A stretch of DNA of 50,031 bases from Planctomycetota bacterium (GTDB lineage Bacteria > Planctomycetota > MHYJ01 > JACPRB01). How positions within the stretch are numbered: the first letter of the stretch is position 1; every line of letters starts with the position of its first letter. Below, in pieces: positions 1 to 7,862 of this stretch. The notes beneath the pieces were generated by a model, which saw only the letters and a program-made list of their open reading frames with translations, was not told the origin of the DNA and did no database searches. The translations under genes and the position numbers were made by a program. The stretch lies in NCBI GenBank assembly GCA_016190175.1, contig JACPRC010000174.1, positions 1-50,031 of the forward strand, in the 5' to 3' direction.

Positions 1-1128
1 CCGGGCGGCGACGATCCCGACGACCCCGGGATGCCATCGCGGATCGGCGACCACGAGCACCGGGTCCGTCGCAAGGCCGTCCTTCTCGACGCGCTCCAGC
101 GCCTGCTCGAAAATGTCCCCCTCGATGTCGCGGCGCCGGCGGTTCGACGACTCGAGGAGCGCGGCGATCTCCTCTATCCGCTCCGGCGAGCGGCTCACGA
201 GGAGGGCCACGCAATCCTGCGCCGTTCCGATCCGCCCGAGGGCGTTCAGGCGCGGGGCGAGCCGGAACGCGATGTCGTGGCTGTCGAGCCCCTTCCCGGT
301 CAGGCCGGATTTCGCCAGGAGCGCGCGCAGGCCCGGGTTCGGCGCATGGCGCAGCGATTCGAGTCCGTACGAGACGAAGACGCGGTTCTCGCCCGTGAGG
401 GGCGAGACGTCCGCGACGGTCCCGAGCGCGGCGCAGGCCATGGCGTCGAGGAGGAAGTCCCGGAAGGGGGCGGATCGCCGCAGCGCCGGCGGCATCTCGT
501 TCGCCAGCGCCCAGGCGAGCTTGAAGCAGATCCCCGTCGAGCAGATGCCCGCGAACGGGTACGCGGCGTCCTTCCTCTTCGGGTTCAGGATCGCCAGGGC
601 GGGCGGCAGCTCCGCGGGCGGCTCGTGATGGTCCAGAATGATGACGTCCATCCCGAGTTCCCGCGCGAGCCGGACCTCCTCCACGTCGCCCGTGCCGCAG
701 TCGACGGTGAGGAGGACCTTTGCGCCCTCCGCGGCGAACTCGCGGACCATCCGTTCGTTCATCCCGTACCCGTCGTTCACGCGGTGCGGGATGCGATACG
801 CGACGGGTTTTCCCAGGAGGCCGAAGAACTTGCAGAGGATCGCCGTGCCGCTCGTGCCGTCGACGTCGTAGTCGCCGAAGACGCCGATCCCCTCGCCCAC
901 GCGGACGGCGTCGAGGAGGCGCCGCACGGCCGCCTTCATGTCGCGGAAGAGGAACGGATCGAGGAGCGCCTCGAGGTCGGGGCGGAGGAAGCGGCGTCCG
1001 TCCTGCGCGTCGCGGATCCCGCGGTTGACCATGAGCGACGCGGTGAGCGGGGAGATGGAGAGCGTCCGCGCGAGGCGGTCCGCGACCGCGCGGTCGGGCG
1101 TCGCATAGACCCAGCGCCGGGAGCGCAT
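1..1128 (-). CDS. recJ: Single-stranded-DNA-specific exonuclease RecJ (N-terminal part, cut by window edge)
   Basis: RecJ is a 5'-3' single-strand DNA exonuclease of the DHH phosphoesterase family, used in recombination and mismatch repair in the cytoplasm. I translated the minus strand from the ATG at 1126-1128: 376 codons stay open to the left edge, about two thirds of a usual RecJ. The family's metal-binding motifs are present: GDYDVDG at about residues 85-91, TVDCG near 141-145 and LDHHEP near 165-170. The start lies 3 bp after the cinA stop and is preceded, inside the end of cinA, by a strong AGGAGG-type ribosome site, so the two genes form an operon. The C-terminal OB-fold part is outside the window. 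The identification is firm. Confidence 0.95.
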   Translation of the reverse strand, partial: MRSRRWVYATPDRAVADRLARTLSISPLTASLMVNRGIRDAQDGRRFLRPDLEALLDPFLFRDMKAAVRRLLDAVRVGEGIGVFGDYDVDGTSGTAILCKFFGLLGKPVAYRIPHRVNDGYGMNERMVREFAAEGAKVLLTVDCGTGDVEEVRLARELGMDVIILDHHEPPAELPPALAILNPKRKDAAYPFAGICSTGICFKLAWALANEMPPALRRSAPFRDFLLDAMACAALGTVADVSPLTGENRVFVSYGLESLRHAPNPGLRALLAKSGLTGKGLDSHDIAFRLAPRLNALGRIGTAQDCVALLVSRSPERIEEIAALLESSNRRRRDIEGDIFEQALERVEKDGLATDPVLVVADPRWHPGVVGIVAAR

Positions 1129-1131
1129 CCC

Positions 1132-2343
1132 CTACCCCTCCTGAAGGACGATCCTCGCGAGGTTGAGCGCGTGCGTCGCCGCGCGGTCCTTGACGTCCGG
1201 CCGGCCCCCGCCGAACCGGCGCTCCGTGACCGCCGTCTTTCCCCGGAACGCGACGGCCGTGTACACGAGCCCCACCGGCTTCTCCCGGGTCCCGCCAGCG
1301 GGTCCCGCGATGCCGGTCGTCGCGAGTCCCACGTCGGCGCCGCTCGAACGCGCCATCCCTTCGGCCATCGCCGCGGCCACCTCCGGGCTCACCGCGCCGC
1401 GCTTCCGGAGAACCTCCTCCGGTACGGAAAGGCGCCGCACCTTCGAGCCGTTCGAGTACGTCACGGCGGTCTCGAGGAGCGAGGCCGAGATCCCGGGCAC
1501 GTTCGTGAGCCGGTGGGCGATCAGCCCGCCCGTGCAGCTCTCCGCGACCGCGATCGTCAGGCACCGCTTCGCCAGGAGCCGCGCCACGACCTCCTCGATC
1601 GGGGCGTCGATGAAGCGGCGGCCGAGCGCGCGGCGGACCCGCATGGAGAGGTCGCGCAGGATCTTCCGCCTCGACGGTCCCCCGGTCCGGACCGAGATAC
1701 TAACGACGCCCCCGCTCACGGTCAAGCCGTAGGTCGCGCGCTTCCCCACGATCCGCCGCACGAGGGCGTCCACGTCGGCCTCGGGAAGTCCGATCGCCTT
1801 GCCTTCCCAGAGATCCCAGTCCTTCCGGAGCCGCCGCGCCAGCTCCGGGACGACGAACCGGCGGAACATCGGCAGCGCCTCGCGCGGAGGTCCGGGAAGC
1901 GCGAAGAGGAGAAGGCCGTCGGCCTCCAGCCGGAACCCCGGAGCGGAGCCGTTCGCGTTGGCGAGGGCCCCGGCGCCCCCGGGCAGGAAGGCCTGGCGGC
2001 GGTTGATCGCCGCGACCCGGACCCCGAGCCGGCGGAACCGCGACCGGATCGCGCGCCACAGCGCGGGCCGGAACCGGAGCGGCCGATGGAGGGCTTCTTC
2101 CACGGCGGCTCGCGTAAGGTCGTCCTCGGTGGGGCCGAGACCGCCGGTCATGATGCAGACGTCCGCCCTCGACGCGGCGAGCTTCAGCTCCTCGACGAGC
2201 CGCGCGAGGTCGTCGCCGCAGGTCGCGTGGTAGCGAACCTCCCCGCCGACAGCCTCGAGCTCCCGCGCGATCGCGCCGAGGTTCGTGTCGACGGAGCGGC
2301 CACGAAGCAGCTCGGTGCCGGTGGAGAGGACCTCGATGCGCAT
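1132..2343 (-). CDS. cinA: CinA family protein (competence/damage-inducible; NMN deamidase type)
   Basis: The protein has 403 residues, the usual length for full CinA. The N-terminal MoCF-biosynthesis-like domain starts with the typical STGTELL sequence and contains GGLGPTEDD near residues 67-75. The C-terminal amidohydrolase domain has AESCTGG and TGIAGPAGGT. Proteins with this C-terminal domain hydrolyse nicotinamide mononucleotide to nicotinate mononucleotide in pyridine nucleotide salvage; the N-terminal domain acts on ADP-ribose-type pyrophosphates in characterised members. The start has an AAGAAGG ribosome site 8-9 bases upstream. The gene is directly followed by recJ and probably shares its transcript. 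The leader contains a perfect 11-bp inverted repeat (2356-2383). Confidence 0.95.
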   Translation of the reverse strand: MRIEVLSTGTELLRGRSVDTNLGAIARELEAVGGEVRYHATCGDDLARLVEELKLAASRADVCIMTGGLGPTEDDLTRAAVEEALHRPLRFRPALWRAIRSRFRRLGVRVAAINRRQAFLPGGAGALANANGSAPGFRLEADGLLLFALPGPPREALPMFRRFVVPELARRLRKDWDLWEGKAIGLPEADVDALVRRIVGKRATYGLTVSGGVVSISVRTGGPSRRKILRDLSMRVRRALGRRFIDAPIEEVVARLLAKRCLTIAVAESCTGGLIAHRLTNVPGISASLLETAVTYSNGSKVRRLSVPEEVLRKRGAVSPEVAAAMAEGMARSSGADVGLATTGIAGPAGGTREKPVGLVYTAVAFRGKTAVTERRFGGGRPDVKDRAATHALNLARIVLQEG

Positions 2344-2355
2344 CAGCCCGCCTTC

Positions 2356-2383
2356 TTCATGTCGGCTCCGCCGCCGACATGAA
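2356..2383. repeat. Perfect 11-bp inverted repeat in the cinA leader
   Basis: TTCATGTCGGC and its exact reverse complement are separated by 6 bases, immediately upstream of the cinA ribosome site. It could be an operator or an RNA hairpin that limits access to the ribosome site. The structure is visible in the sequence; any regulatory role is a guess. Confidence 0.4.
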
Positions 2384-2524
2384 ACGGCACCCTGCGGGCG
2401 GCTTCACCCGCCTCCGGCGGGTTCCGCTGGACAACCCCTCCGCCTTCGCGCGACACCCTGTCGCGCTGCGGCGTCGGCCCGCAGGGCCGCGATTGCCGCG
2501 GCGGTCCGCGCCGCGGGCGGCCTA

Positions 2525-2561
2525 TTCCCGAGTTCTCGGACTACGGCCGAGAACTCGGGAA
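2525..2561 (-). terminator. Hairpin downstream of argG
   Basis: A perfect 15-bp inverted repeat with a 7-nt loop (CCGAGTTCTCGG-type arms) begins 10 bases beyond the argG stop in the direction of transcription. No long T-run follows, so it is either an imperfect intrinsic terminator or a 3'-end stabilising hairpin. The position supports a termination role. Confidence 0.6.
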
Positions 2562-2570
2562 CAGGCCGGG

Positions 2571-3701
2571 TTAGACCGTGAGCTTCTGCGGGAACTGCAC
2601 CGAGCCCGCGGGGTCGCGCGGGACGAAGAGGGTGTTCGGCGACCGTCGGCCGAGGATCGTCAGGTTCCCCCGGAAGAGCGAGACGCGCACGTCGCCCGTC
2701 ACCTTCTCGCTGAGGCGGGCGAAGAGGCAGTCGAGTCCCTCGCGCAGCGGGAGGAACCACTTCCCCTCGTAGACGAGTTCGGCGTACTTCGGGGAAAGAG
2801 CCGCCTTGAAGTGCTGCGTCTCCTTGTCCAACGTGATCGCCTCGAGGGCCTGATGGGCCGCCTGGAGGATCGCCGCGGCGGGCGCCTCGTAGAGCTCCCT
2901 CGTCTTCCGGCCGCTGATCCGGTTTTCGACGACGTCGAACCGGCCGACGGCGCACCGACCGCCGATCTTGTTGAGCATCTCGACGAGTTTGACCGGCGAC
3001 AGTTCCTCCCCGTCCACCGAGACCGGGACGCCCCGCTCGAAACCGATCTCGAGGACGGTCGGCCTCGCGCCGGCCTCCGTCTGCGGCACGGTAAGGATGT
3101 ACGTGTCGCGGGGAAGCTCTTCCCAGGTGTCCCGGAGGTTCGGGACCTGGACGTTGTTCCCCCAGAGGTTTTGCTCGACGTTGAAGAGCACGGCGCGCTC
3201 GCTGGCGATGGCGATGCCGTGCTCGCGCGCGTAGGCGATGTCGTCCACGGGCCCCTTCAGGTTGAGGTCCACGAGCGGCGTAAGGACCTGGGCGTCCGGG
3301 GCCAGCGCGCGGATGCAGTTGTCGAGGCGGATGCGGTCGTTTCCGATCCCGCGGGAGCCGTGCGCGATGAAGTCGCACCCCTCCTCCTCGGCGACCTGGA
3401 GCAGTTCCTCCACGATGAGCGGCCGCGCGAGGGCGCTGAAGAGGAAGTAGCCCTGCTCGTACACCGCCCCGGCCCTCAGGGAGGGGAAGATGAAGTCGCG
3501 CGCGAACCTGTCGCGCAGGTCCGCCAGGTTCGCGGCCGTCGCGCCGAGGTCCACGGCTTGCTCCGCGAGCGGTTCGAGGTACTCGGGCTGCCCGAGGTTG
3601 GCGGAGAAGGTGTAGACCTTCATCCCCTTGACGTGCCGCAGGTAGTGGACGCAGATGGCGGTATCGAGGCTCCCGGAATAGGCAAGCGCCACCTTGGGCA
3701 T
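2571..3701 (-). CDS. argG: Argininosuccinate synthase (divergent)
   Basis: It condenses citrulline and aspartate with ATP to argininosuccinate, the penultimate step of arginine synthesis, in the cytoplasm. At 376 residues it is slightly short for the family (about 400). The N-terminal PP-loop reads AYSGSLDTA where most members have AYSGGLDTS. The HG...GNDR segment, the ENLWG segment, the VENR segment and the YAELVYEG.WF.PLREGL block near the C-terminus are all recognisable. A promoter with TTGCCT, a 17-bp spacer and TACGAT ends only 6 bases before the ATG, and no Shine-Dalgarno is visible, so the mRNA is probably leaderless. The family call is firm; the changed ATP loop sets it apart from ordinary ArgG. 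Confidence 0.9.
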   Translation of the reverse strand: MPKVALAYSGSLDTAICVHYLRHVKGMKVYTFSANLGQPEYLEPLAEQAVDLGATAANLADLRDRFARDFIFPSLRAGAVYEQGYFLFSALARPLIVEELLQVAEEEGCDFIAHGSRGIGNDRIRLDNCIRALAPDAQVLTPLVDLNLKGPVDDIAYAREHGIAIASERAVLFNVEQNLWGNNVQVPNLRDTWEELPRDTYILTVPQTEAGARPTVLEIGFERGVPVSVDGEELSPVKLVEMLNKIGGRCAVGRFDVVENRISGRKTRELYEAPAAAILQAAHQALEAITLDKETQHFKAALSPKYAELVYEGKWFLPLREGLDCLFARLSEKVTGDVRVSLFRGNLTILGRRSPNTLFVPRDPAGSVQFPQKLTV

Positions 3702-3707
3702 GGGGGA

Positions 3708-3736
3708 ATCGTACCGGCCGCGCGGGGGTTAGGCAA
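3708..3736 (-). promoter_or_regulatory. argG promoter, leaderless type
   Basis: On the minus strand, TTGCCT (-35), 17 bp, and TACGAT (-10) are followed by 6 bases and then the argG ATG. With initiation about 7 bases after the -10 box, transcription would begin on the start codon itself. Confidence 0.6.
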
Positions 3737-3747
3737 GGGACAAACCG

Positions 3748-3830
3748 CCACCAAAACCTCCCTGTCAACTTTTGGAGTGGCAATCAAGCAACCACCCGGC
3801 GCGCCGACGGCTGATGGCTGAATGCCGTCG
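3748..3830 (-). terminator. Two hairpins downstream of ychF
   Basis: The first hairpin lies 3 bases after the ychF stop (3805-3830): a 7-bp CGACGGC/GCCGTCG stem with a GCTGATGGCTGAAT loop sequence. The second (3748-3780) is an imperfect CCACCAAAA/TTTTGG stem whose sequence resembles the perfect palindrome at 8704-8732. Both lie between ychF and the argG promoter and plausibly end ychF transcription. Confidence 0.5.
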
Positions 3831-3832
3831 GG

Positions 3833-4870
3833 TCACACGTTGAACTTGATGTGGATGATGTCGAAGTCCTGCATGACGTAGGACTTCCCCTCCGTGCGCG
3901 CCTTGCCGTGCGAGCGGGCCTCGTGGTAGTCGCCGAACTTCTCCCAGTCGGCGAACGACACGACCTCGCAGTTGATGAAGCCGCGCTGGATGTCCGTGTG
4001 GATCCGGCCCGCGGCGTCCCAGGCGCTCGCCCCCTTCCGCAGGTGCCACGCCGTCACGTCCTTGTCGCCGACCGTGGCGAAGGTGACGAAGCCAAGCTCC
4101 CGGTAGAGGAGATTCGCCAGGCCCGGGACCACGAGCGAGGCCAGGCCGTACTCCTTCATGAACATCTCGCGCTCGGACGGCTCCATCGCCAGCAGTTCCG
4201 TCTCGAGCTTGAAGGAGGTCGCCGGGCCCGGCACGGTCCCGAGCTGCGTCTCCCCGACGTTCGCGAGCGGCACGATCGGCTTGCGCGAGTAGAACTGGAA
4301 GCCGCGGAGGCGCTTCTCGTCCTCGGGCGTGAGCTTCTCGAAGACCTTCGTGTCGCCTCCGAGGACGCCCTCCGAGAGGTGCTGGAGCGCGGCCAGCTCG
4401 CGCTGGAGTTCCTCGCGGTTCGGGAGCGGCTTCTTCACGTCCGCCTGGAGCCGCTCGATCCGGCGGTTCATGCTCTCGACGTCGCCGAGGAAGAGCTCTC
4501 CCTTCATCCCCTCGATCTGCGTCTTCGGGTCCGAGCCGTCGTACGACTTCAGGACCGCGAGGTAGGCGTCGCACTCGCGGAACTGCGAGAGCACGCCCGG
4601 ATTGTCCTGCTTCTCGGGACCGGAGAGCGCGATCGGCGGCCCGTCCACGATCTCGAGGATCGGCGTGACGAGCTTCTTGTGCGCCCCCTCGACCTGGTGC
4701 ATGCGCAGGAGGCGCGGGTCCTCGACGCGGACGCTCGCGGCCAGGGACTTGCCCCCCGCGACGAGCGCACGCGAGTAGTCCGTACCCGTCAACGCCGCGA
4801 AGAGCGTGGTCTTGCCCGCGCCGGAGACGCCGAGGAGCCCCACGCGCGCGGCGATCGGTCGGTCGGCCAT
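3833..4870 (-). CDS. ychF: YchF-like Obg-family GTPase/ATPase
   Basis: The 345-residue protein begins with a G1/P-loop, GLLGVSGAGKTT, at about residues 11-22. The middle of the protein is helical, with a coiled region around 135-170 as in YchF. The segment PLANVGET (about 215-222) stands in the place of the NVDE-type G4 motif of YchF. The C-terminus from about 280 on (DAAGRIHTDIQRGFI, then YVMQDFDIIHIKFNV at the end) is the typical DUF933/TGS-like domain. YchF is a ribosome-associated cytoplasmic protein that in several bacteria prefers ATP and affects stress responses. The gene is divergent from the membrane protein at 4957. Confidence 0.92.
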   Translation of the reverse strand: MADRPIAARVGLLGVSGAGKTTLFAALTGTDYSRALVAGGKSLAASVRVEDPRLLRMHQVEGAHKKLVTPILEIVDGPPIALSGPEKQDNPGVLSQFRECDAYLAVLKSYDGSDPKTQIEGMKGELFLGDVESMNRRIERLQADVKKPLPNREELQRELAALQHLSEGVLGGDTKVFEKLTPEDEKRLRGFQFYSRKPIVPLANVGETQLGTVPGPATSFKLETELLAMEPSEREMFMKEYGLASLVVPGLANLLYRELGFVTFATVGDKDVTAWHLRKGASAWDAAGRIHTDIQRGFINCEVVSFADWEKFGDYHEARSHGKARTEGKSYVMQDFDIIHIKFNV

Positions 4871-4918
4871 CGGGCGGGGATGGTATCAAAGCCCCCCTCC
4901 CGAGTCCATCTTGCCGAC

Positions 4919-4947
4919 TTGCGGAGAATCGCGCCGGGCGCTACGAT
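4919..4947 (+). promoter_or_regulatory. Promoter of the membrane glycosyltransferase gene
   Basis: TTGCGG, a 17-bp spacer and TACGAT sit 9 bases before the ATG at 4957, leaving at most two or three untranslated bases. It has the same shape as the argG promoter. Confidence 0.55.
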
Positions 4948-4956
4948 CGCCGGACC

Positions 4957-6645
4957 ATGCACGCGATCGCCGGCATCGCCTCCGCGCTCCTGGCTCTGCT
5001 GATCGCCCACGGCCTCGGGCGCATCGTCCTGCGGAAACGGCCCGCGGATCCCGTGAGGCTCGTCGCTCGCACGGCGGCGGGGCTCGGGCTGTGGGGGCTC
5101 TGCCTGCTGGCGCTCGGCATCGCCGGCCTCTACACGCGGGCCGGGTTGGGGGCGCTCACGGTCCTCCTCGCGCTGCCGGCGCTGGGAGGAGGGCGCCAGC
5201 TTATCGAGGACCTCGGAGCGTGGAGAGGCGTGTTCCGCGACCGCCTGGCCGCCTTGATCTTCGCGGCGACCGCGCTCGTGCTTCTCTTCAACGCCGTCCG
5301 CGCCGCCGTGCCCACGAGCGACAACGACAGCCTCCGGTACCACCTCGCGGCGCCCAAGACGTGGCTGCGGGAAGGCCGGATCGTCTATCTCCCCGTGATC
5401 ACCATCAACGGGCCGGCGAGCGCGCAGTGCTTCAACGGTCTCTTCCTCGCGTTCCCCGGCGAAAGGGGAGCCACGCTCTTCGTCTTCCTCACGCTGGTCC
5501 TTTCCGTGGCGCTCGCGGCCGCTTCGCTCCTGTCGCGGTACGGGCCGCGCGCGGCGGCCGTCGCGGCCGCGGCCATCGCGGGACTGCTCAACTTCAAGGA
5601 CCTCATCGGCAGCGCTTCGGACATCCCGGCGTTCACCCTGTTCACGCTGGCCTCCCTCGTGTTCCTGGCCGACCGGGCCTGGCTCCCCGCCGCGCTCTTC
5701 GCGGGCTTCGCGGCCGGCGCGAAGATGGCCGGCCTTGCCGTGATCCTCATCGCGACCTTGCTGACGATTCCCCTGGGATGGAGGAAGACGCTCGGGCTGG
5801 CCCTGGTGGCGGGCGCGCTCGCGTTTCCGTGGTATCTCAAGTCCTGGGCCTGGACGGGGAATCCGGTGTGGCCGTTCGCCTACTCGGTGTTCGGCGGCCG
5901 CGACTGGTCCGCCGCGGCCGGCGACGAGCTCGTCTGGGGGCTCGGGCTGGGCCGGTCGCCCGTGGATCCCGCCTGGTTCGCCGGCCTGGCCTACCGTGCG
6001 CTCCTGTGGAGGACGGGCGCGCCCTTCCTCCTGGTCCCGCTCCTCCTCGTCCTGTTCCGTCTGGACCGCCGCCAGAAGATCCTGCTCGGCGCGTTCTGTC
6101 TGGCCGTTCCGCTGTGGTGGCTGAGCAGCCCGCAGCCCCGCTTCCTCCTTCCGTTCCACGCCGCGGTCGCGATGACGGTCGCCGTCGCGGCGGCCCGCCT
6201 CATGGACCGCGTCCGCCCTCTCGCCGTGGCCGCGGTCGTCGTCCTGGCCGTCGGCCTCGCGTATCAGGGGACCGGCCGTGCCTGGAACGTCTGGCGGGGG
6301 AAGAGCCGGAGGGTCTGTCCGCGCGTGGTCGAGCACCTCAACCGCGAACTCCCCGGCGGCGCGGTCGTTTTCGTGAACGCCTTCGGCGTGGAGTTCCTCC
6401 TGGAGCGTCGATTCGTAACCGGAATCCCCCTGATCAGTTGCGCGGTCCTCTGGCCGGACATGAGGTCGGCGGAGGAGCTGCGGGCGCGGCTCCGCGAGCT
6501 CGGGATCACGCACGTCCTCACGACGCCGGGTCCCACGCCGTACTTCCGCACCCCTCCAGGGCGGACCCTGGATCCGATGCTGGATCGCTGCGGGGTGCTG
6601 CTGCGCCGCGACGGAGGGCTTGCGCTCTACGCCCTGCGGGACTGA
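4957..6645 (+). CDS. Polytopic membrane protein, GT-C glycosyltransferase-like (PMT/ArnT type)
   Basis: The 562-residue protein has roughly ten or more hydrophobic segments spread over residues 1-430, then a soluble C-terminal part of about 120 residues. After the second or third membrane segment it carries a short acidic loop, TSDNDSLRYHL (about 119-129). This is the position where GT-C enzymes that use polyprenyl-phosphate sugars keep their catalytic acidic residue and the D.~.YH pattern. Such proteins transfer sugars to lipids or proteins on the outer face of the cytoplasmic membrane. The acceptor cannot be told. The gene stands alone, with its own promoter, and converges on the retron RT. 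Confidence 0.65.
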   Translation: MHAIAGIASALLALLIAHGLGRIVLRKRPADPVRLVARTAAGLGLWGLCLLALGIAGLYTRAGLGALTVLLALPALGGGRQLIEDLGAWRGVFRDRLAALIFAATALVLLFNAVRAAVPTSDNDSLRYHLAAPKTWLREGRIVYLPVITINGPASAQCFNGLFLAFPGERGATLFVFLTLVLSVALAAASLLSRYGPRAAAVAAAAIAGLLNFKDLIGSASDIPAFTLFTLASLVFLADRAWLPAALFAGFAAGAKMAGLAVILIATLLTIPLGWRKTLGLALVAGALAFPWYLKSWAWTGNPVWPFAYSVFGGRDWSAAAGDELVWGLGLGRSPVDPAWFAGLAYRALLWRTGAPFLLVPLLLVLFRLDRRQKILLGAFCLAVPLWWLSSPQPRFLLPFHAAVAMTVAVAAARLMDRVRPLAVAAVVVLAVGLAYQGTGRAWNVWRGKSRRVCPRVVEHLNRELPGGAVVFVNAFGVEFLLERRFVTGIPLISCAVLWPDMRSAEELRARLRELGITHVLTTPGPTPYFRTPPGRTLDPMLDRCGVLLRRDGGLALYALRD

Positions 6646-6660
6646 CGCCGCCCTGAGCGT

Positions 6661-6742
6661 TCAGCCGTCAGCTCTCAGCCGTCAGCTCTCAGCCGCCCCT
6701 TCGCGCCCCGCTGAATGCTGATGGCTGATTGCTGACGGCTGA
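6661..6742. terminator. Repeat-rich stem between convergent genes
   Basis: Two direct copies of TCAGCCGTCAGCTC are followed by a run of GCTGAT/GCTGAC-type heptamers. The 12-mer TCAGCCGTCAGC at 6661 is exactly complementary to 6731-6742, so the block can fold in either strand. Its place between two converging genes suggests a bidirectional terminator. The same GCTGATGGCTGAAT word recurs in the ychF terminator at about 3810. Confidence 0.5.
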
Positions 6743-6757
6743 TTGCTCACATGCCGC

Positions 6758-7726
6758 CTACCACCGGATCCGCGAGAAGGTCTCCTCGAGCCGCATCCCG
6801 TGCCGGAGATGGACGGACTTCACGAACGCGATGCGGCCCGCGAGGTGGGCGCGGAAGTCGCGGACCTTCGCCCGATTCTGCGACTCGGGTCCCTTCGTGA
6901 CGCAGTTGTGCAGGATCGCCTTCAGCTCGCGGTATGTCCCGCGCGGCACGTTGGGCTTCTCGTTGACGACGAGCCCGGTGACGCGCTGGCAGTTGCCGCG
7001 GCGGATGACGCGGGTCTTCTCCCGCGCCAGGAAGTAGCCCTCGTCCCGGACGATCGAGCGCAGGAGCGGGATGAAGCGCGGCAGGTCCCGATGGAACTCG
7101 GCCCCTCCCGAGAAGGTGAGGTCGTCCGCGTAGCGCGTGTAGTCGGCGCGGAAGCGCTTCGCGAGCGCGGCGAGGCGGCGGTCGAGGCCGCGCGCGGCCA
7201 GGTTCGCCAGCGCCGGACTCGTCGGCGCGCCCTGGGGGAGGATCCGCCGGAACCCGTACCGTCCCGGGGCGCGGAACGCCGCGGCAAGGTCCGCGTAGCT
7301 CACGCCGCCGGGCCGCATCCGTTCGCGGATGCGGCCGGGGTGGAACGTGCAGAGAAGCGCGATGGTCCGCGCCACGTCGGGCGCGTAACCGAGCTGACGC
7401 AGGAGGCCGCGGACCCGCGGGAAGGTGATCGAATGGAAGAACTCGCGCAGGTCGAACTTGGCGACGACCTCCTTGCCCACGTGGGGTGCCGCGTTCGTGC
7501 GGATCGATCGGCCGGTCGCGAATCCGTGGGCCCAGGGGGACGGCGCGTGCCGCGAGAGGATCCGGCGGTGGATCTCGCGCTGGACCGCCTTGATGCGCTT
7601 CTTCGGCATCAGGATCAGCCGCTTCCCGCCGTTGCGCTTCTTCCGGACGGCGAGGACGTAGTGGGGAGGCGAAAGCGGCGCCGCGGACGCGAGCCACGCG
7701 AGGTCGCGCAGCGTGATGCCGAGCAT
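6758..7726 (-). CDS. Retron-type reverse transcriptase
   Basis: The 322-residue open part contains the RT fold in order: a basic GGKR...PKKR.K.VQ segment (33-49), FDLREFF with the first catalytic Asp (91-97), PQGAPTSP (164-171), YADD (199-202) and VTG (249-251). NAAPH at 78-82 fits the NAxxH motif that, together with VTG, separates retron RTs from group II intron RTs. Retron RTs copy part of an upstream ncRNA into msDNA, and most studied retrons defend against phage. An ncRNA candidate of the expected shape lies at 7863-8027, just upstream. The ATG at 7726 has no clear ribosome site. The reading frame continues upstream through one UGA to an ATG at 7855 (see next entry), so the real N-terminus is uncertain. 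No effector gene follows; the next gene converges. Confidence 0.88.
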   Translation of the reverse strand: MLGITLRDLAWLASAAPLSPPHYVLAVRKKRNGGKRLILMPKKRIKAVQREIHRRILSRHAPSPWAHGFATGRSIRTNAAPHVGKEVVAKFDLREFFHSITFPRVRGLLRQLGYAPDVARTIALLCTFHPGRIRERMRPGGVSYADLAAAFRAPGRYGFRRILPQGAPTSPALANLAARGLDRRLAALAKRFRADYTRYADDLTFSGGAEFHRDLPRFIPLLRSIVRDEGYFLAREKTRVIRRGNCQRVTGLVVNEKPNVPRGTYRELKAILHNCVTKGPESQNRAKVRDFRAHLAGRIAFVKSVHLRHGMRLEETFSRIRW

Positions 7727-7855
7727 CTGCGAGAGACCGAGGAGATCCGCGGGACCCTCGGTCGCGGCGGGCCTCTCCGCGAACTTCTCGCCGCAGTTGA
7801 CGCACTCGACCGCCCGGTCGTCGAGGGCCTCCGCTCAGTACGGGCAGTGCTTCAT
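7727..7855 (-). other. Zinc-ribbon N-terminal extension of the retron RT, interrupted by one UGA
   Basis: In frame with the RT, an ATG at 7853-7855 opens a 43-codon stretch encoding M-K-H-C-P-Y, then UGA (7835-7837), then residues leading to ECVNCGEKF, and runs directly into the RT fold. This is the common CPYC...C.NCG zinc-ribbon pattern with UGA at the second Cys. No other stop and no alternative GTG or TTG start occurs in the segment. Three readings are possible: a TGC-to-TGA nonsense mutation or sequencing error, selenocysteine insertion, or a decayed extension with translation from 7726. A 6-bp CTCGAC/GTCGAG hairpin starts 9 bases after the UGA, but it lacks clear features of a bacterial SECIS element. 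Confidence 0.6.
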
Positions 7856-7862
7856 GGATAGG

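Noticed and set aside
31-2382. A 783-codon open frame on the plus strand
   Set aside because: It lies antisense to recJ and cinA, is extremely rich in Arg, Glu and Ala with no domain, and is the usual shadow of GC-rich genes.
7835-7837. A firm selenocysteine call for the UGA in the RT extension
   Set aside because: The downstream hairpin lacks clear SECIS features and no selenocysteine machinery is visible, so a nonsense mutation or sequence error is at least as likely; kept only as a question.
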